The notes: generated from the sequence alone by a model not told the origin. Positions 1 through 9,043 are shown, numbered from the stretch's first letter. The stretch is DNA of 64,000 nt from an uncultured Caulobacterales bacterium (GCA_903874895.1 CAIQUG010000118.1:1-64000), one strand, 5' to 3'. Numbers and translations are program-made.

Positions 1-151
1 CCCATCTCATTCAGGGCGTAGAGCATGGCGACCTGTCGCCTCCGCATGACATCGTTTGCGTAAGAACACTATCATGCTGCACTTGCGAAAAGGGTAATGT
101 CGATGCGATTCCCCTGACAATTTCAGGCGGTCCCGCACATTTTTCGGTGAT

Positions 152-811
152 CTAGCCCCCGCGCATCGCCTTGCGGATGTCTTCTGCCAGCTTGGCGGGG
201 CCCTGCTCATAGGTCAGCGGAACCGCGAACTCGCCCTTCGGGTCCATCAGATAGATCGCCGCACTGTGCGCCACCTGATAGTCCGTCACCTTGTTTTCCT
301 TGGCATAATAGACGCGATAGACCCGGGCGACCGCCGCGATCTCTGCCGGGGACCCGGTCAGGGCCATCACGTGCTTCGGAAATCCCGGCTGGTCCAGCCA
401 GGCCTTCAGCTGCGGCGGGGTATCCCGGGCGGGGTCGACAGAAATGAAGACCGCCTGCAGGTTGTCGCCGTCCGGGCCGAGCCTGGCCTGGGCACCGCCC
501 AGGGTCTGCATCGTCGCCGGGCAGATGTCCGGGCAGGACACATAGCCGAAGAAGACGGCGCTCCAGTGCCCCTTCAGCACCGCCTCGCTCACCCGATGTC
601 CGGTCTGGTCCGTGAGGACAAACGGTCCGCCGATCGCGGCCGTACCGGTCGCAGACCTGGGTGCGGGCTGGGTCATCCACAGCCATCCCACCAGGCCCAG
701 CACCAGGACCGCCATGGTCAGAAGGAACAGCACCGCCGGACTGGCCAGGGGCAGCCGTGGGACGCCGCCGGTTTTGGTTTCCGTGGTTTCAGGTCCGGAG
801 TAACGTTTCAT
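152..811 (-). CDS. SCO1/SenC family copper chaperone
   Basis: A 219-aa membrane-anchored thioredoxin-fold protein of the SCO/SenC family, which delivers copper to the CuA site of cytochrome oxidase or acts as a periplasmic thiol-redox factor. One transmembrane anchor lies at about residues 25-46. The copper-binding CxxxC (SCPDICP, C93 and C97) and the distal histidine (VAHSAAIYLMDP, H182) are all present, so copper binding looks intact. The start chosen is the ATG at 811. It is divergent from the regB-like kinase; in Rhodobacter senC and regB are also divergent, so shared redox control is plausible. The gene after it lies beyond the left window edge. Confidence 0.93.
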   Translation of the reverse strand: MKRYSGPETTETKTGGVPRLPLASPAVLFLLTMAVLVLGLVGWLWMTQPAPRSATGTAAIGGPFVLTDQTGHRVSEAVLKGHWSAVFFGYVSCPDICPATMQTLGGAQARLGPDGDNLQAVFISVDPARDTPPQLKAWLDQPGFPKHVMALTGSPAEIAAVARVYRVYYAKENKVTDYQVAHSAAIYLMDPKGEFAVPLTYEQGPAKLAEDIRKAMRGG

Positions 812-912
812 AACAGGCTCCCAGGCCAGACTGAGTCATGTCCTTGACCCGATCCTTCAGCCGCCTCCGGTCGCCGGGACCGTCCCGCAGCGCGAAGACC
901 GTTAAGCCGGGA

Positions 913-2271
913 ATGTCGCTGCTACAAGAGCTCGGCCCTCTGGACGACCTCGGGCGCCCCGTGACCGCCACCGACGGTCACCTGTGGGACTGGGCCTATG
1001 CCCGCCGCGGACTTCGCCTGCGGACGCTGATCGTGCTGCGGTGGGTCTCCATCTTCGCCCAGCTGACCACCGTCCTCTGGGTTGCGCTGGGCCTGCATTT
1101 CACCCTGCCCCTCGGCTCGTGCCTGATGGTGATCGCCCTGACGGCCTGGATGAACCTGTCACTGGAACTCGCGTCCCCCGCCGGGCGGCTGACCGGGCGT
1201 TGGGAATCTGTGTTCCAGCTGAGTTTCGACCTGATCGAGATGTCGGTCCTGATCGGCCTGACCGGCGGGCTCGCGAACCCGTTCATCCTGATGCTGGTGG
1301 CGCCGGTGACCGTGGCGGCCGCCACCCTGCCCGCCCGCAACGCGGCGGCGCTGGGGCTTTTGTCGGCCGTGTGCGTCACGGCCCTGTTCTTCTTCGCCCT
1401 GCCTCTTCCGTGGTTTCCGGGTCAGGCGTTCCAGTCCCCGTGGCTCTATCGGTTCGGCATGTGGGCCGCCACCGTGTCCGGCATCGGCTTCAACGCCGCC
1501 TATGCCTGGCAGGTCTCGGCGGAAGCCGCGCGCATGGAGCTGGCCCTGGCCACGACCCAGGCGGTTCTGTCGCGGGAGCAGCGCCTGTCCGCCCTGGGCG
1601 GTCTGGCCGCCGCCGCCGCCCACGAGCTGGGGACTCCGCTGGCCACCCTGCAGGTGGTGACAACGGAGCTGCTGCGGGACAATCCCGATCCGTCTCCCCT
1701 CCGCGAGGACCTCCAGCTCCTTGCAGACCAGAGCCAGCGCTGTCGGGAAATACTGATGCGGCTCTCCCGGTCGCCGGACGCCGAGGACGCCCATCATGCG
1801 CGGCTGGCGGTCCTGCATCTGCTCGAGGAGGTGGCCGAACCCTACCGGAGCGACGATATCCACCTGAACTGCCGGATAGAGGGCGGCCCGCCGCTGCAGA
1901 TCCGCCGCCTGCCGGAGATGCTGCACGGCCTGTCCTCCCTCGTGGAGAACGCCGTCGACTTCGCCAGATCGGAGGTCGAGCTTCATGCCGTCATCGATGA
2001 CGTCACCCTGCGGATCGAGATCCGTGACGACGGCCCGGGCTTCGCCGCCGATGTGCTGACCCGCCTCGGAGAGCCCTATCTGACCACCCGCAGCCAGGGA
2101 GAAAACTCCCGCACGCACCATGTCGGGCTGGGACTTGGGTTCTTCATCGCCAAGACCCTGCTCGAACGCTCAGGGGCCAAGGTGGAGGTCGGAAACCAAC
2201 GGCCGACGGGCGCTGTGGTCAGCGCCGTCTGGCCCCGGGCGCGGCTCGAGGCCGCCCCCATCACCCCGTGA
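913..2271 (+). CDS. regB: RegB/PrrB/ActS-type redox sensor histidine kinase
   Basis: Membrane histidine kinase that in related bacteria senses redox state and phosphorylates RegA/ActR to control respiration and carbon and nitrogen metabolism. Counted from the ATG at 913 (452 aa) there is a six-helix membrane domain with the ubiquinone-binding GGxxNPF signature (GGLANPF, about 118-124). The H-box is AHELGTPL with H237, the family's redox-active cysteine is in QSQRCREIL (C277), and the ATP-binding boxes are DDGPGF and GLGLGF. An upstream ATG at 838 would add 25 Arg/Ser-rich residues but leave only 26 bp to the divergent sco gene; 913 leaves room for promoters. No regA is visible in the window. 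Confidence 0.9.
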   Translation: MSLLQELGPLDDLGRPVTATDGHLWDWAYARRGLRLRTLIVLRWVSIFAQLTTVLWVALGLHFTLPLGSCLMVIALTAWMNLSLELASPAGRLTGRWESVFQLSFDLIEMSVLIGLTGGLANPFILMLVAPVTVAAATLPARNAAALGLLSAVCVTALFFFALPLPWFPGQAFQSPWLYRFGMWAATVSGIGFNAAYAWQVSAEAARMELALATTQAVLSREQRLSALGGLAAAAAHELGTPLATLQVVTTELLRDNPDPSPLREDLQLLADQSQRCREILMRLSRSPDAEDAHHARLAVLHLLEEVAEPYRSDDIHLNCRIEGGPPLQIRRLPEMLHGLSSLVENAVDFARSEVELHAVIDDVTLRIEIRDDGPGFAADVLTRLGEPYLTTRSQGENSRTHHVGLGLGFFIAKTLLERSGAKVEVGNQRPTGAVVSAVWPRARLEAAPITP

Positions 2272-2275
2272 CAGG

Positions 2276-3328
2276 TCAGAGCCCGCGGCGACGGGCGCGA
2301 CCGGCGATGTTCAGCGCCAGCCGCTCCGCAATGAGGCCGTCGGGATAGCCGGTGGTCTTGCACTGCCGGTCCGCTTCCAGCACGTCCGGCTGCAGGGCAT
2401 CCAGATCCGTCAGCCGCCAGGCGCGGAGCTGGCGCAGAAATTCCCGCTCCTGCTTCCAGAAGACGCCGACCGCCTTGGCCGCCTCCGGCGGGCCCATGCC
2501 CGTGGCCACCAGGGTCAGGGCACGGCGCAGGCGCATCAGATGCTGGCCCATGGCGCGGACGGCCGCCGGCCCGCCCTCCCCCTCGGCCCGGGCCCGGCGC
2601 AGGCCGCTCTGCGCATCGGCAACCCTCCCGCCAAAGGCATCGCTGGCCGCATCGAACAGGGAGGCTTCGGGTTCGACGCCGAGATGATCCTCCAGGTCCG
2701 CCGCATTGGCCGTCACGCCGCTGCCGGGGCCGAGATACAGCACAAGCCGCTCGATCTCCTGGCGCATGACCCCGCGCTCCTTGGGCAGGCGGCTGACAAA
2801 GACCTCCAGGGCGTCCGCCGTCAGACCGACCTTGTCCGCCGCCAGGGCCTCGCGCACCAGCCGGGAGACGTCCCCGACCTCATCCTCGTAGACGGCAATG
2901 GCTGCGGCAAGCTTGCCCGCCTCCGCCGCCTTGCGCAGGGGCGAGCTGCGGTCCAGCGCCGCCGCCTCGATCAGGAAGAAGGCGTCGGGATTGAGCAGAC
3001 CCTCCAGATGCGCCTTCAGGGCCTCGGCGGCGATGCGGACAGGGCCGGCCTTGTCGCCGGTGAGCTTCAGCCGGACCAGTCGCCGCCCGCCCATCATCGA
3101 CAGGGCCGCCAGCTCGTCCATCAGACGGCCGGCGTCCTGATCCAGATCGGTCTCGGTGAGGAGGGAGACATCGAACGGATCGTCGATGTTCGGCACGATG
3201 CGCCGGGCCAGGCCATCCGCCCGTTCCCGCACGCCGCCGCGATCGCGACCATGGAGCAGGCACGCCCGCATGTCCGGCGGCGGATGCCCCAGAAACCGGT
3301 CGACCTCGGGCCGCTTGGACAGGATCAC
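2276..3328 (-). CDS. holA: DNA polymerase III subunit delta
   Basis: Clamp-loader delta subunit, which opens the beta sliding clamp. About 350 aa when read from the GTG at 3328 (protein begins ILSKRPEVDRFL after the initiator), the usual size for HolA. The open frame extends further upstream only by running through lptE and has no family resemblance there. The GTG lies 10 bp after the lptE stop with no clear Shine-Dalgarno, suggesting translational coupling. The sequence shows the characteristic N-terminal LLHGRDRG...RRIV segment and the GGRRLVRLKL region of alphaproteobacterial HolA. It is last in the unit DUF3576-leuS-lptE-holA and ends 4 bp from the convergent regB stop. Confidence 0.9.
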   Translation of the reverse strand: MILSKRPEVDRFLGHPPPDMRACLLHGRDRGGVRERADGLARRIVPNIDDPFDVSLLTETDLDQDAGRLMDELAALSMMGGRRLVRLKLTGDKAGPVRIAAEALKAHLEGLLNPDAFFLIEAAALDRSSPLRKAAEAGKLAAAIAVYEDEVGDVSRLVREALAADKVGLTADALEVFVSRLPKERGVMRQEIERLVLYLGPGSGVTANAADLEDHLGVEPEASLFDAASDAFGGRVADAQSGLRRARAEGEGGPAAVRAMGQHLMRLRRALTLVATGMGPPEAAKAVGVFWKQEREFLRQLRAWRLTDLDALQPDVLEADRQCKTTGYPDGLIAERLALNIAGRARRRGL

Positions 3329-3338
3329 GGGGCGGCGG

Positions 3339-3857
3339 TCACGGTGTCGGCCGCACGGCGAAGTAGCGCAACAGCCGGATCCGCAGAAGGTCCGCGGCCT
3401 GGGCGGCAACCCGGGCCTCGCCGTCCTGCTCCGCCGCGACGCCGGCATAGGGCTGGTCGGCGGAGTCATAGGTGGCCATGGCGGTCACCTGGTCCTTGAG
3501 CGCCACCTTGTCCGTCGCGGCATCACGAAGCTCGAAGTTCACCGTCATGGTAATCTCGTACCGGCTGGCCACGTTGTTGACCCGCAGGCCCTGGGGGGTG
3601 CGACGGCTCGACGCATCGACCATGAGCTTCCACGACGCATGATCGTCATGCCGGCCAAAGGCATCGTTCAGGCGTTGCTGCAGAAGGAATCCGCCGCGGC
3701 TGTGTTCGGACAGCTGGACGGAAATGTCCTCCAGCGACCCGCTCGCACTGGACTGCGCGTACATGGGGGTGAAGCCGCATCCGGTCAGACCGACCGCGCT
3801 CACCGCAGCGCCGAGGAGAAGTCCGCGTCTCAGGACGGCCGTGGCCTTCGCAAACAT
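3339..3857 (-). CDS. lptE: LPS-assembly lipoprotein LptE
   Basis: Outer-membrane lipoprotein that plugs LptD in the LPS translocon. The 172-aa protein starts at the ATG at 3857 behind an AGAGGAA ribosome site. It has a signal peptide ending in a lipobox (VGLTGCGF) and the family's N-terminal FTPMY motif right after the lipidated cysteine. The rest is the small alpha/beta LptE fold with YEITMTVNFELRD strands. Position between leuS and holA is the classical order in proteobacteria and supports the call. Confidence 0.88.
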   Translation of the reverse strand: MFAKATAVLRRGLLLGAAVSAVGLTGCGFTPMYAQSSASGSLEDISVQLSEHSRGGFLLQQRLNDAFGRHDDHASWKLMVDASSRRTPQGLRVNNVASRYEITMTVNFELRDAATDKVALKDQVTAMATYDSADQPYAGVAAEQDGEARVAAQAADLLRIRLLRYFAVRPTP

Positions 3858-3897
3858 GCGCGTTTCCTCTTCCCTGCAATCCGCCGGAGCTGACGGA

Positions 3898-6474
3898 TCA
3901 GCCGACGACGATATTGACGATCCGATCCCGGACGACGACCACCTTGCGCACGGTCTGACCGGCAATATGACGCTGAACATCGGCGTCCGCGAGGGCAATC
4001 GCTTCCACGTCCGCCTCGGGTGCGCCCTTGGGCGCGCGAATCTCCGACCGCCGCTTGCCGTTCACCTGCACCGCCAGGACCGCCTCGTCCTCGGCGAACA
4101 GGGACGGATCCGCCTTCGGCCAGGGGGCTTCGGCCACCATCCCGGTCTGGCCGAGGCGGGCCCAGCATTCCTCCGCCAGGTGGGGCATGAAGGGTGCGAC
4201 CAGCCGCGACAGGATCGACAGGGCCTCATGCCGGGCCGCCAGCCGGGACGGGCTCGCGCCCGCGGCGGGGTGGGCCTTCAGGACCCCCATCATCTCGTGC
4301 ATCCGGGCGACGGCGAGGTTGAAGCGGAAGGTCTCCAGCCCCTCGGTGATCTGCTGGGCCAGCTGGTGTGCGGCGCGGCGCAGGGCAAGTCCGTCCTCGG
4401 ACAGGTCCGGCGGGCCCACCGGCGTGTCGGGCTGGGCGTCGAACTCCGTCCAGATCCGCTGGATCAGGCGCCAGGCCCCCTCGACGCCGGCTGTGGACCA
4501 CTGCACGTCGCGCTCCGGCGGGCTGTCCGACAGGACGAACAGGCGCGCCGCGTCCACACCGTACTGCTCGAAGATGTCCTCCGGCGCCACGACATTGCGC
4601 TTGGACTTGGACATCTTCTCGACGCCCACCACCTCGACCGCCTGGCCGAACTCGGTGTCCACCCAGATGCCGTCGCGCTTCTCCACCTCGTTGGGCTGCA
4701 GCCACATGCCGTTGCGCGAGCGATAGGCCTCGTGCGTGACCATGCCCTGGGTGAAGAGGCCGGCGAAGGGCTCCTTGACCCCCACCAGACCGTCATCCGC
4801 CAGCGCCCGGGTCAGGAAACGGGCATAGAGCAGGTGCAGCACCGCGTGCTCCACCCCGCCGATGTACTGGTCCACCGGAAGCCAGTAGTCGGCGGCGGCC
4901 TTGTCGATCGGTGTCTCGGAGCGCGGGTTGGCAAAGCGGGCGAAGTACCAGCTGGAATCCACGAAGGTGTCGAAGGTGTCGGTCTCCCGCTCGGCGTGCT
5001 TGCCGCAGGCCGGACAGGCCACGAACCGCCAGGTCGGATGACGCAGCAGCGGATTGCCGGGCTTGTCGAAGGCCACATCGTCAGGCAGGCGCACGGGCAG
5101 CTGGTCTTCGGGCACCGGCACCACGCCGCAGGTCGGGCAATGGATGATGGGGATCGGGCAGCCCCAGTAACGCTGCCGCGACACGCCCCAGTCCCGCAGA
5201 CGATAGACGGTCGCCCCCTCGCCGCGACCGTCCGCCTCGACCCGGGCAATGGCGGCACCCTTGGCCTCCTCGATGGTCAGGCCGTCGAGGAAATGCGAGT
5301 TGAAGATGCGTCCCGGTCCCACAAAGGCCTCGGTCCCCACCGCGAAGCTTGCCGGATCCTCCCCGGACGGCAGCACCACCGGGGTGACCGCGAGCCCGTA
5401 CTTGCGGGCAAAGTCCAGGTCCCGCTGGTCGTGGGCCGGACAGCCGAAGATGGCGCCCGTGCCGTAGTCCATCAGGATGAAGTTCGCCACCCATACCGGC
5501 AGCTTCCAGTCCGGATCGAAGGGGTGGGACACGGTGACGCCCGTGTCGAAGCCCTTCTTCTCCCCGGCCTCGATGTCGGCCTCCGACGCCCCCCCGCGGC
5601 GGCACTCGGCGATGAACTCCGCCAGGGCCGGGTTGTTGGCCGCCAGGGCCTGGGCCAGGGGATGATCCGCCGCCACGCCGACGAAACTGGCCCCGTAGAG
5701 GGTGTCCGGGCGGGTGGTGTAGACCTCGATCCGGTCGAACTCGGCCGGGGCACCGTCGGCCACATCGAAGTGGAAGCGCAGGCCCTGGCTTCGGCCGATC
5801 CAGTTTTCCTGCATCAGCCGGACCTTGTCGGGCCAGCGATCGAGGGTCTTCAGCCCCTCGATCAGATCGTCCGCATAATGGGTGATGCGCAGGAACCACT
5901 GGGTCAGCTTGCGCTTCTCCACCGGGGCTCCGGAGCGCCAGCCACAGCCATCGATCACCTGTTCGTTGGCCAGCACGGTCATGTCGACGGGGTCCCAGTT
6001 GACCACGCCTTCCCGGCGATAGGCCAGACCCCGGCGATACAGCTCCAGAAACAGCTTCTGTTCCTGGCCATAGTATTCCGGGTCGCAGGTGGCGAACTCC
6101 CGGCTCCAGTCGATGGCCAGGCCCAGTTCCTTCAGCGGCTCCCGCATGGCCGCGATGTTTTCGTAGGTCCAGCCCTTGGGGTGGACCCCCTTCTCCATGG
6201 CCGCGTTCTCGGCCGGCATGCCGAACGCGTCCCAGCCCATCGGATGGAGCACGTTGAAGCCCTGGGCGCGTTTGTAGCGCGCCACGACATCCCCCATGGT
6301 GTAGTTGCGGACATGGCCCATGTGGATGCGCCCCGAAGGATAGGGGAACATCTCCAGCACATAGTACTTCGGACGGTCCCCGGCCTCTTCAGGCGTCAGG
6401 GTACGGAAGGTGTCTGAGTCCGACCACCGTGCGCGCCAGTGGGGTTCGGAGACTTTCGGATTGTAGCGGCCCAT
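3898..6474 (-). CDS. leuS: leucyl-tRNA synthetase
   Basis: Class I aminoacyl-tRNA synthetase charging tRNA-Leu; 858 aa, full length. The HIGH-type motif is HMGH (residues 51-54) inside [15 protein letters not shown], and the KMSKS loop is intact at 620-624. The CP1 editing domain with TTRPDTLYG is in the middle, followed by the anticodon-binding domain and a C-terminal domain ending in a [13 protein letters not shown]-like strand. It lies 12 bp downstream of the DUF3576 gene and 40 bp upstream of lptE, so the three are probably co-transcribed. Confidence 0.98.
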   Translation of the reverse strand: MGRYNPKVSEPHWRARWSDSDTFRTLTPEEAGDRPKYYVLEMFPYPSGRIHMGHVRNYTMGDVVARYKRAQGFNVLHPMGWDAFGMPAENAAMEKGVHPKGWTYENIAAMREPLKELGLAIDWSREFATCDPEYYGQEQKLFLELYRRGLAYRREGVVNWDPVDMTVLANEQVIDGCGWRSGAPVEKRKLTQWFLRITHYADDLIEGLKTLDRWPDKVRLMQENWIGRSQGLRFHFDVADGAPAEFDRIEVYTTRPDTLYGASFVGVAADHPLAQALAANNPALAEFIAECRRGGASEADIEAGEKKGFDTGVTVSHPFDPDWKLPVWVANFILMDYGTGAIFGCPAHDQRDLDFARKYGLAVTPVVLPSGEDPASFAVGTEAFVGPGRIFNSHFLDGLTIEEAKGAAIARVEADGRGEGATVYRLRDWGVSRQRYWGCPIPIIHCPTCGVVPVPEDQLPVRLPDDVAFDKPGNPLLRHPTWRFVACPACGKHAERETDTFDTFVDSSWYFARFANPRSETPIDKAAADYWLPVDQYIGGVEHAVLHLLYARFLTRALADDGLVGVKEPFAGLFTQGMVTHEAYRSRNGMWLQPNEVEKRDGIWVDTEFGQAVEVVGVEKMSKSKRNVVAPEDIFEQYGVDAARLFVLSDSPPERDVQWSTAGVEGAWRLIQRIWTEFDAQPDTPVGPPDLSEDGLALRRAAHQLAQQITEGLETFRFNLAVARMHEMMGVLKAHPAAGASPSRLAARHEALSILSRLVAPFMPHLAEECWARLGQTGMVAEAPWPKADPSLFAEDEAVLAVQVNGKRRSEIRAPKGAPEADVEAIALADADVQRHIAGQTVRKVVVVRDRIVNIVVG

Positions 6475-6486
6475 GCGGGCGACTTA

Positions 6487-6981
6487 TCAGCCCTTCACGT
6501 TGATCGTCGAGAGCTTTAGCTGCCGTGCGCGGGTCAGGATCGCATTTTCCACGTCCACGTCCGTCTGGCCGGACACCGGCGCGTTGGTCCAGCCACCCAC
6601 CGTATCCTTGACCTGCTTGAACACGGTCACCGACACCCCGTCCGCGCGCAGCCGGGTGTCGAGGATGTAGACGGTCGCCTTGAACCGCTCGTCCGGCTTT
6701 TCCGGATTGGCGTACCAGTCGGTGATGATCACGCCGCCGAACGGATCAGCCGAGGCCAGAGGCATGAAGGACAGGGTGTCGAGGGAGGCGCGCCACAGGA
6801 AGGCGTTGACGCCGATCCCGGCCGGAGCCGCGGCGACGGTATGCTCGTTGCGCTTGCCGAACGGGAAGCCGCTGCCGCCGCCGGATGCCTGATCACCGCC
6901 ATGGGCGCAGGCCGTCAGCAGGAGCGCACCGGCCATCACGGCACCGGCCTTGAGCGTACCGGCCTTGAGTGTAAACGACAT
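6487..6981 (-). CDS. DUF3576 lipoprotein
   Basis: Conserved alphaproteobacterial lipoprotein of unknown function, usually found directly upstream of leuS as here. 164 aa from the ATG at 6981, which has GGAG nine bases upstream; GTG/ATG codons at 6999 and 6996 are alternatives. The signal peptide ends in a lipobox (LLTACAHG). The mature part contains the conserved WRASLDTLSFMPLASADPFGGVIITDWY block typical of the family. The n-region of the signal peptide carries an exact repeat of TLKAG produced by a 15-bp tandem duplication. Confidence 0.85.
   Translation of the reverse strand: MSFTLKAGTLKAGAVMAGALLLTACAHGGDQASGGGSGFPFGKRNEHTVAAAPAGIGVNAFLWRASLDTLSFMPLASADPFGGVIITDWYANPEKPDERFKATVYILDTRLRADGVSVTVFKQVKDTVGGWTNAPVSGQTDVDVENAILTRARQLKLSTINVKG
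6943..6972 (-). repeat. 15-bp in-frame tandem duplication in a signal peptide
   Basis: Two adjacent 15-bp copies (accggccttgagcgt and accggccttgagtgt on the plus strand), differing at one base. They encode TLKAG twice near the N-terminus of the DUF3576 lipoprotein. Copy number changes by slippage would keep the frame and only alter signal-peptide length. Confidence 0.85.
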
Positions 6982-7323
6982 CTTCCACTGCTCCATCACG
7001 CGGGCCCGCCGGTGTTCGGCGTGTTCTTCGCCGTCAACGCACCAAAGTTCAACCCGGCCTGGCCGGCGGATCCCTGAATATTCCCAACTTGGTCCTATAC
7101 CACGGCGGGAAAGCGTCCAAGTCGCAAAAATTTACCATCCGACGTGACCCTTCCGCCACAGGGAATGGAGTTCCGGATCAAAATTTCCCGTTTTGATTGA
7201 CGGTTATCAATCATGCGGATTAAGCCAAACGTGAGAGTACTCCTGCGACCGTCCTCAGACGGCACGGGTTCGGCTGCATGGGGTCCGACGCGGTGTCGGG
7301 CCGGAAGTTTGGACGGGAACGTC
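6982..7323. promoter_or_regulatory. divergent control region, DUF3576-leuS unit and ntrZ
   Basis: A 342-bp gap without a convincing gene. Leftward, a TTGGAC/TATAGG-like pair lies at about 7120 to 7094 and could drive the DUF3576-leuS unit, though its spacing of 15 is short. Rightward, TTGACG at 7197-7202 followed about 17 bases later by an AT-rich TTAAGC-like hexamer could serve ntrZ. A perfect 7-bp-arm palindrome overlaps that -35 element. The short frames here look random. Confidence 0.4.
7194..7213. promoter_or_regulatory. perfect palindrome upstream of ntrZ (possible operator)
   Basis: Arms TGATTGA and TCAATCA separated by CGGTTA, about 110 bp before the ntrZ start. The inner TTGAT...ATCAA halves resemble an FNR/FixK site, but the spacer between them is 8 rather than the canonical 4, so it is not a standard box. 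It overlaps a TTGACG -35-like hexamer, which would suit a repressor site. No binding protein can be named from sequence alone. Confidence 0.5.
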
Positions 7324-7710
7324 ATGTCTTGGAAGGCGACCTTGGCTACGGCTGCGGCGCTCCTGATCGCGGGGGCGGCTCATACCGCGTCTGCGGAATC
7401 CGCCAAGACCGTGGTCCAGAACAACTTTGCCGGGGAAATCGATCCGACCGGTCCGTGGACGGTGAAGCCGGACCACAAGACCCTGCTGTTCGGCGGCAAT
7501 GGCCGCTGGGGCCTGAAGCTCGACATGGAACAGCCTCTTGGCCGTGACATGGCGTGGAAGGACGTCAACGCCGGGGCCTATCTGAAGCTGACCCCCAATA
7601 TCCGGGTCGGCGGCACGGTCGGCCTGGGCGATCGTCTGGCCCAGCCGCAGAAGGTGACGCCGCAGGATACCGCGCCCCGCGTGCATCTCGAGACCGCCTT
7701 CAAGTTCTGA
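7324..7710 (+). CDS. NtrZ-like periplasmic protein
   Basis: A 128-aa secreted protein starting at the ATG at 7324 (GGACGGGAAC upstream). An N-terminal signal peptide (about 1-24, ending ASA) is followed by a short domain with GGNGRWGLKLDMEQPLGRD and AGAYLKLTPNIRVGGTVGLGD. This resembles the NtrZ family of Caulobacterales, periplasmic proteins that modulate the NtrY sensor kinase. The family call is from memory of the pattern and should be confirmed. The last 11 bp overlap the 3' end of the convergent ThiE-like gene. Confidence 0.6.
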   Translation: MSWKATLATAAALLIAGAAHTASAESAKTVVQNNFAGEIDPTGPWTVKPDHKTLLFGGNGRWGLKLDMEQPLGRDMAWKDVNAGAYLKLTPNIRVGGTVGLGDRLAQPQKVTPQDTAPRVHLETAFKF

Positions 7711-8311
7711 CCCGGCGCGCCTGAGGTCGGCTGCGGCCGATCGCCTCCACCGCCGCGAACCCGGCCACACCCGTCCCCTTCAGACGCGCCGCCGTCTTCG
7801 GCCCGACGCCCCCGAGCGCCAGCACCGGGAGCTTCGCCAGACGCACCATGGCCGCCAGGCGGATCACGCCGAGGGGACGCCCGGCAGAGGGACTGCGGCT
7901 CGGAAAGATCGCCGAAAGGAAGACCGCATCCGCCGCCGCCCGGCTCCCGCGGGCGATGGCGGCCGGACTGTGGGCCGCTGCGGTCAGGATCCAGCGGGGC
8001 CATTGCGCCCGCAGCCGGGGGAGTCGGCGGATATCCCGCTCCGGCAGGTGTACGCCATGGGCACCGACCCGGGCCGCGAGGGCCGCGTCCTGCCCGATCA
8101 GCAGAAGGAGGCCTCGCCGTCGCGCGAGTCGTGACAGGGCGAGGGCCTCCCCCACGGCACCGGGCCGCCCGAAGCCGCGATAGACGATGCCGGCACCCCG
8201 GGGCAACTGATGCGCCGCGGCCACGACATCGACAATCCGATCGGGGTCAGTGAACATCCACAGGGACGGAAGCCCGCGGGCACCCTTTCGCTTTGCCCCG
8301 TGACGGCGCAA
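7700..8311 (-). CDS. ThiE/TenI-family thiamine phosphate synthase-like protein
   Basis: TIM-barrel protein related to thiamine phosphate synthase (ThiE) and TenI. Family marks are FTDP near the start, VGAHGVHLPERD and a C-terminal phosphate-binding LALGGVGPKTAARLKGTGVAGFAAVEAI. The usual ThiE substrate motifs are altered: the NDR before the GVHL strand reads IGQDAAL, and the pyrophosphate loop reads FPSRSPSAG. It may therefore be a TenI-like or divergent enzyme. The start is uncertain: TTG at 8311 with AGGA upstream is preferred over a TTG at 8362, which would abut the divergent yggS start. Confidence 0.75.
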   Translation of the reverse strand: MRRHGAKRKGARGLPSLWMFTDPDRIVDVVAAAHQLPRGAGIVYRGFGRPGAVGEALALSRLARRRGLLLLIGQDAALAARVGAHGVHLPERDIRRLPRLRAQWPRWILTAAAHSPAAIARGSRAAADAVFLSAIFPSRSPSAGRPLGVIRLAAMVRLAKLPVLALGGVGPKTAARLKGTGVAGFAAVEAIGRSRPQARRVRT

Positions 8312-8361
8312 GTAAAGGGCTGTCCTCGAGAGACCATCCAGATCCGAACCCGGCAGAGCCA

Positions 8362-9042
8362 ATGTCAGCTATCTCCTCCGACCGCCATGATTCCGCAAAG
8401 GCCCGCCGGGACATCCTCGACCGGATTGTCATGGCGGCCCGCGACGCCGGCCGCAAGGACCTGCCGACCCTGGTCGCGGTGAGCAAGGTCCAGCCCTGGG
8501 AGAGGATCGCACCGGTCCTCGCCGCCGGCCAGCGGGTGTTCGGTGAAAACCGCGTGCAGGAGGCGCAGACGCGCTGGGCCGGTGTTCGCGATGATCATCC
8601 CGACCTGGAACTGCGGCTGATCGGTCCGCTTCAGAGCAACAAGGCCCGCGCCGCCCTCGACCTGTTCGACGTGATCGAGACAGTAGACCGGGAGTCCCTG
8701 GCCGCCGCCCTGGCCGAAGCCATTGCCAAGGGTGCCCCAAGACGGCGGTTCTATGTGCAGGTGAATACCGGCGAGGAACCGCAGAAGGCGGGCGTGATCC
8801 CGGCCGAGGCCGACGCCTTCATCGCGCGACTTCGGTCGCATCACGGGCTGTCGCCGGAGGGGCTTATGTGCATTCCGCCGGTCGACGAGGCCCCGGGCCC
8901 GCACTTTGCCCTGCTGGCGAAGATTGCAGCCCGGAACGGGCTGGACCGGCTGTCCATGGGCATGAGCTCGGATTTCGAGACCGCCGTGCGGTACGGCGCC
9001 ACCTCCGTCCGGGTGGGCTCCGCGTTGTTCGGGGACCGCTGA
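8362..9042 (+). CDS. yggS: YggS/PROSC family PLP homeostasis protein
   Basis: 226-aa PLP-binding protein with the fold of alanine racemase domain 1 and no known catalytic activity; the family keeps pyridoxal phosphate pools in balance. The PLP lysine lies in LVAVSKVQPWE (K42). FGENRVQEAQ, LRLIGPLQSNKA and LSMGMSSDFETAVRYGATSVRVGSALFG are the family hallmarks. The ATG at 8362 is preferred over an in-frame start at 8293 because the extra residues have no family counterpart. The stop is one base before the GTG of the moeB-like gene. Confidence 0.93.
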   Translation: MSAISSDRHDSAKARRDILDRIVMAARDAGRKDLPTLVAVSKVQPWERIAPVLAAGQRVFGENRVQEAQTRWAGVRDDHPDLELRLIGPLQSNKARAALDLFDVIETVDRESLAAALAEAIAKGAPRRRFYVQVNTGEEPQKAGVIPAEADAFIARLRSHHGLSPEGLMCIPPVDEAPGPHFALLAKIAARNGLDRLSMGMSSDFETAVRYGATSVRVGSALFGDR

Positions 9043-9043
9043 A

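Noticed and set aside
1-47. Possible 5' end of a leftward gene (MRRRQVAMLYALNEMG) from an ATG at 47
   Set aside because: Only 15-16 codons are visible, there is no ribosome site and the residues match no family I recognise. The sequence left of the window is needed.
3329-3469. Longer HolA starting at 3469
   Set aside because: The extra N-terminus is the lptE reading region in another frame and is Arg/Pro-rich; family proteins start at the ILSKRPEV segment.
7194-7213. Reading the ntrZ upstream palindrome as an FNR/FixK box
   Set aside because: The half sites TTGAT and ATCAA are separated by 8 bases instead of 4, so it does not meet the consensus.
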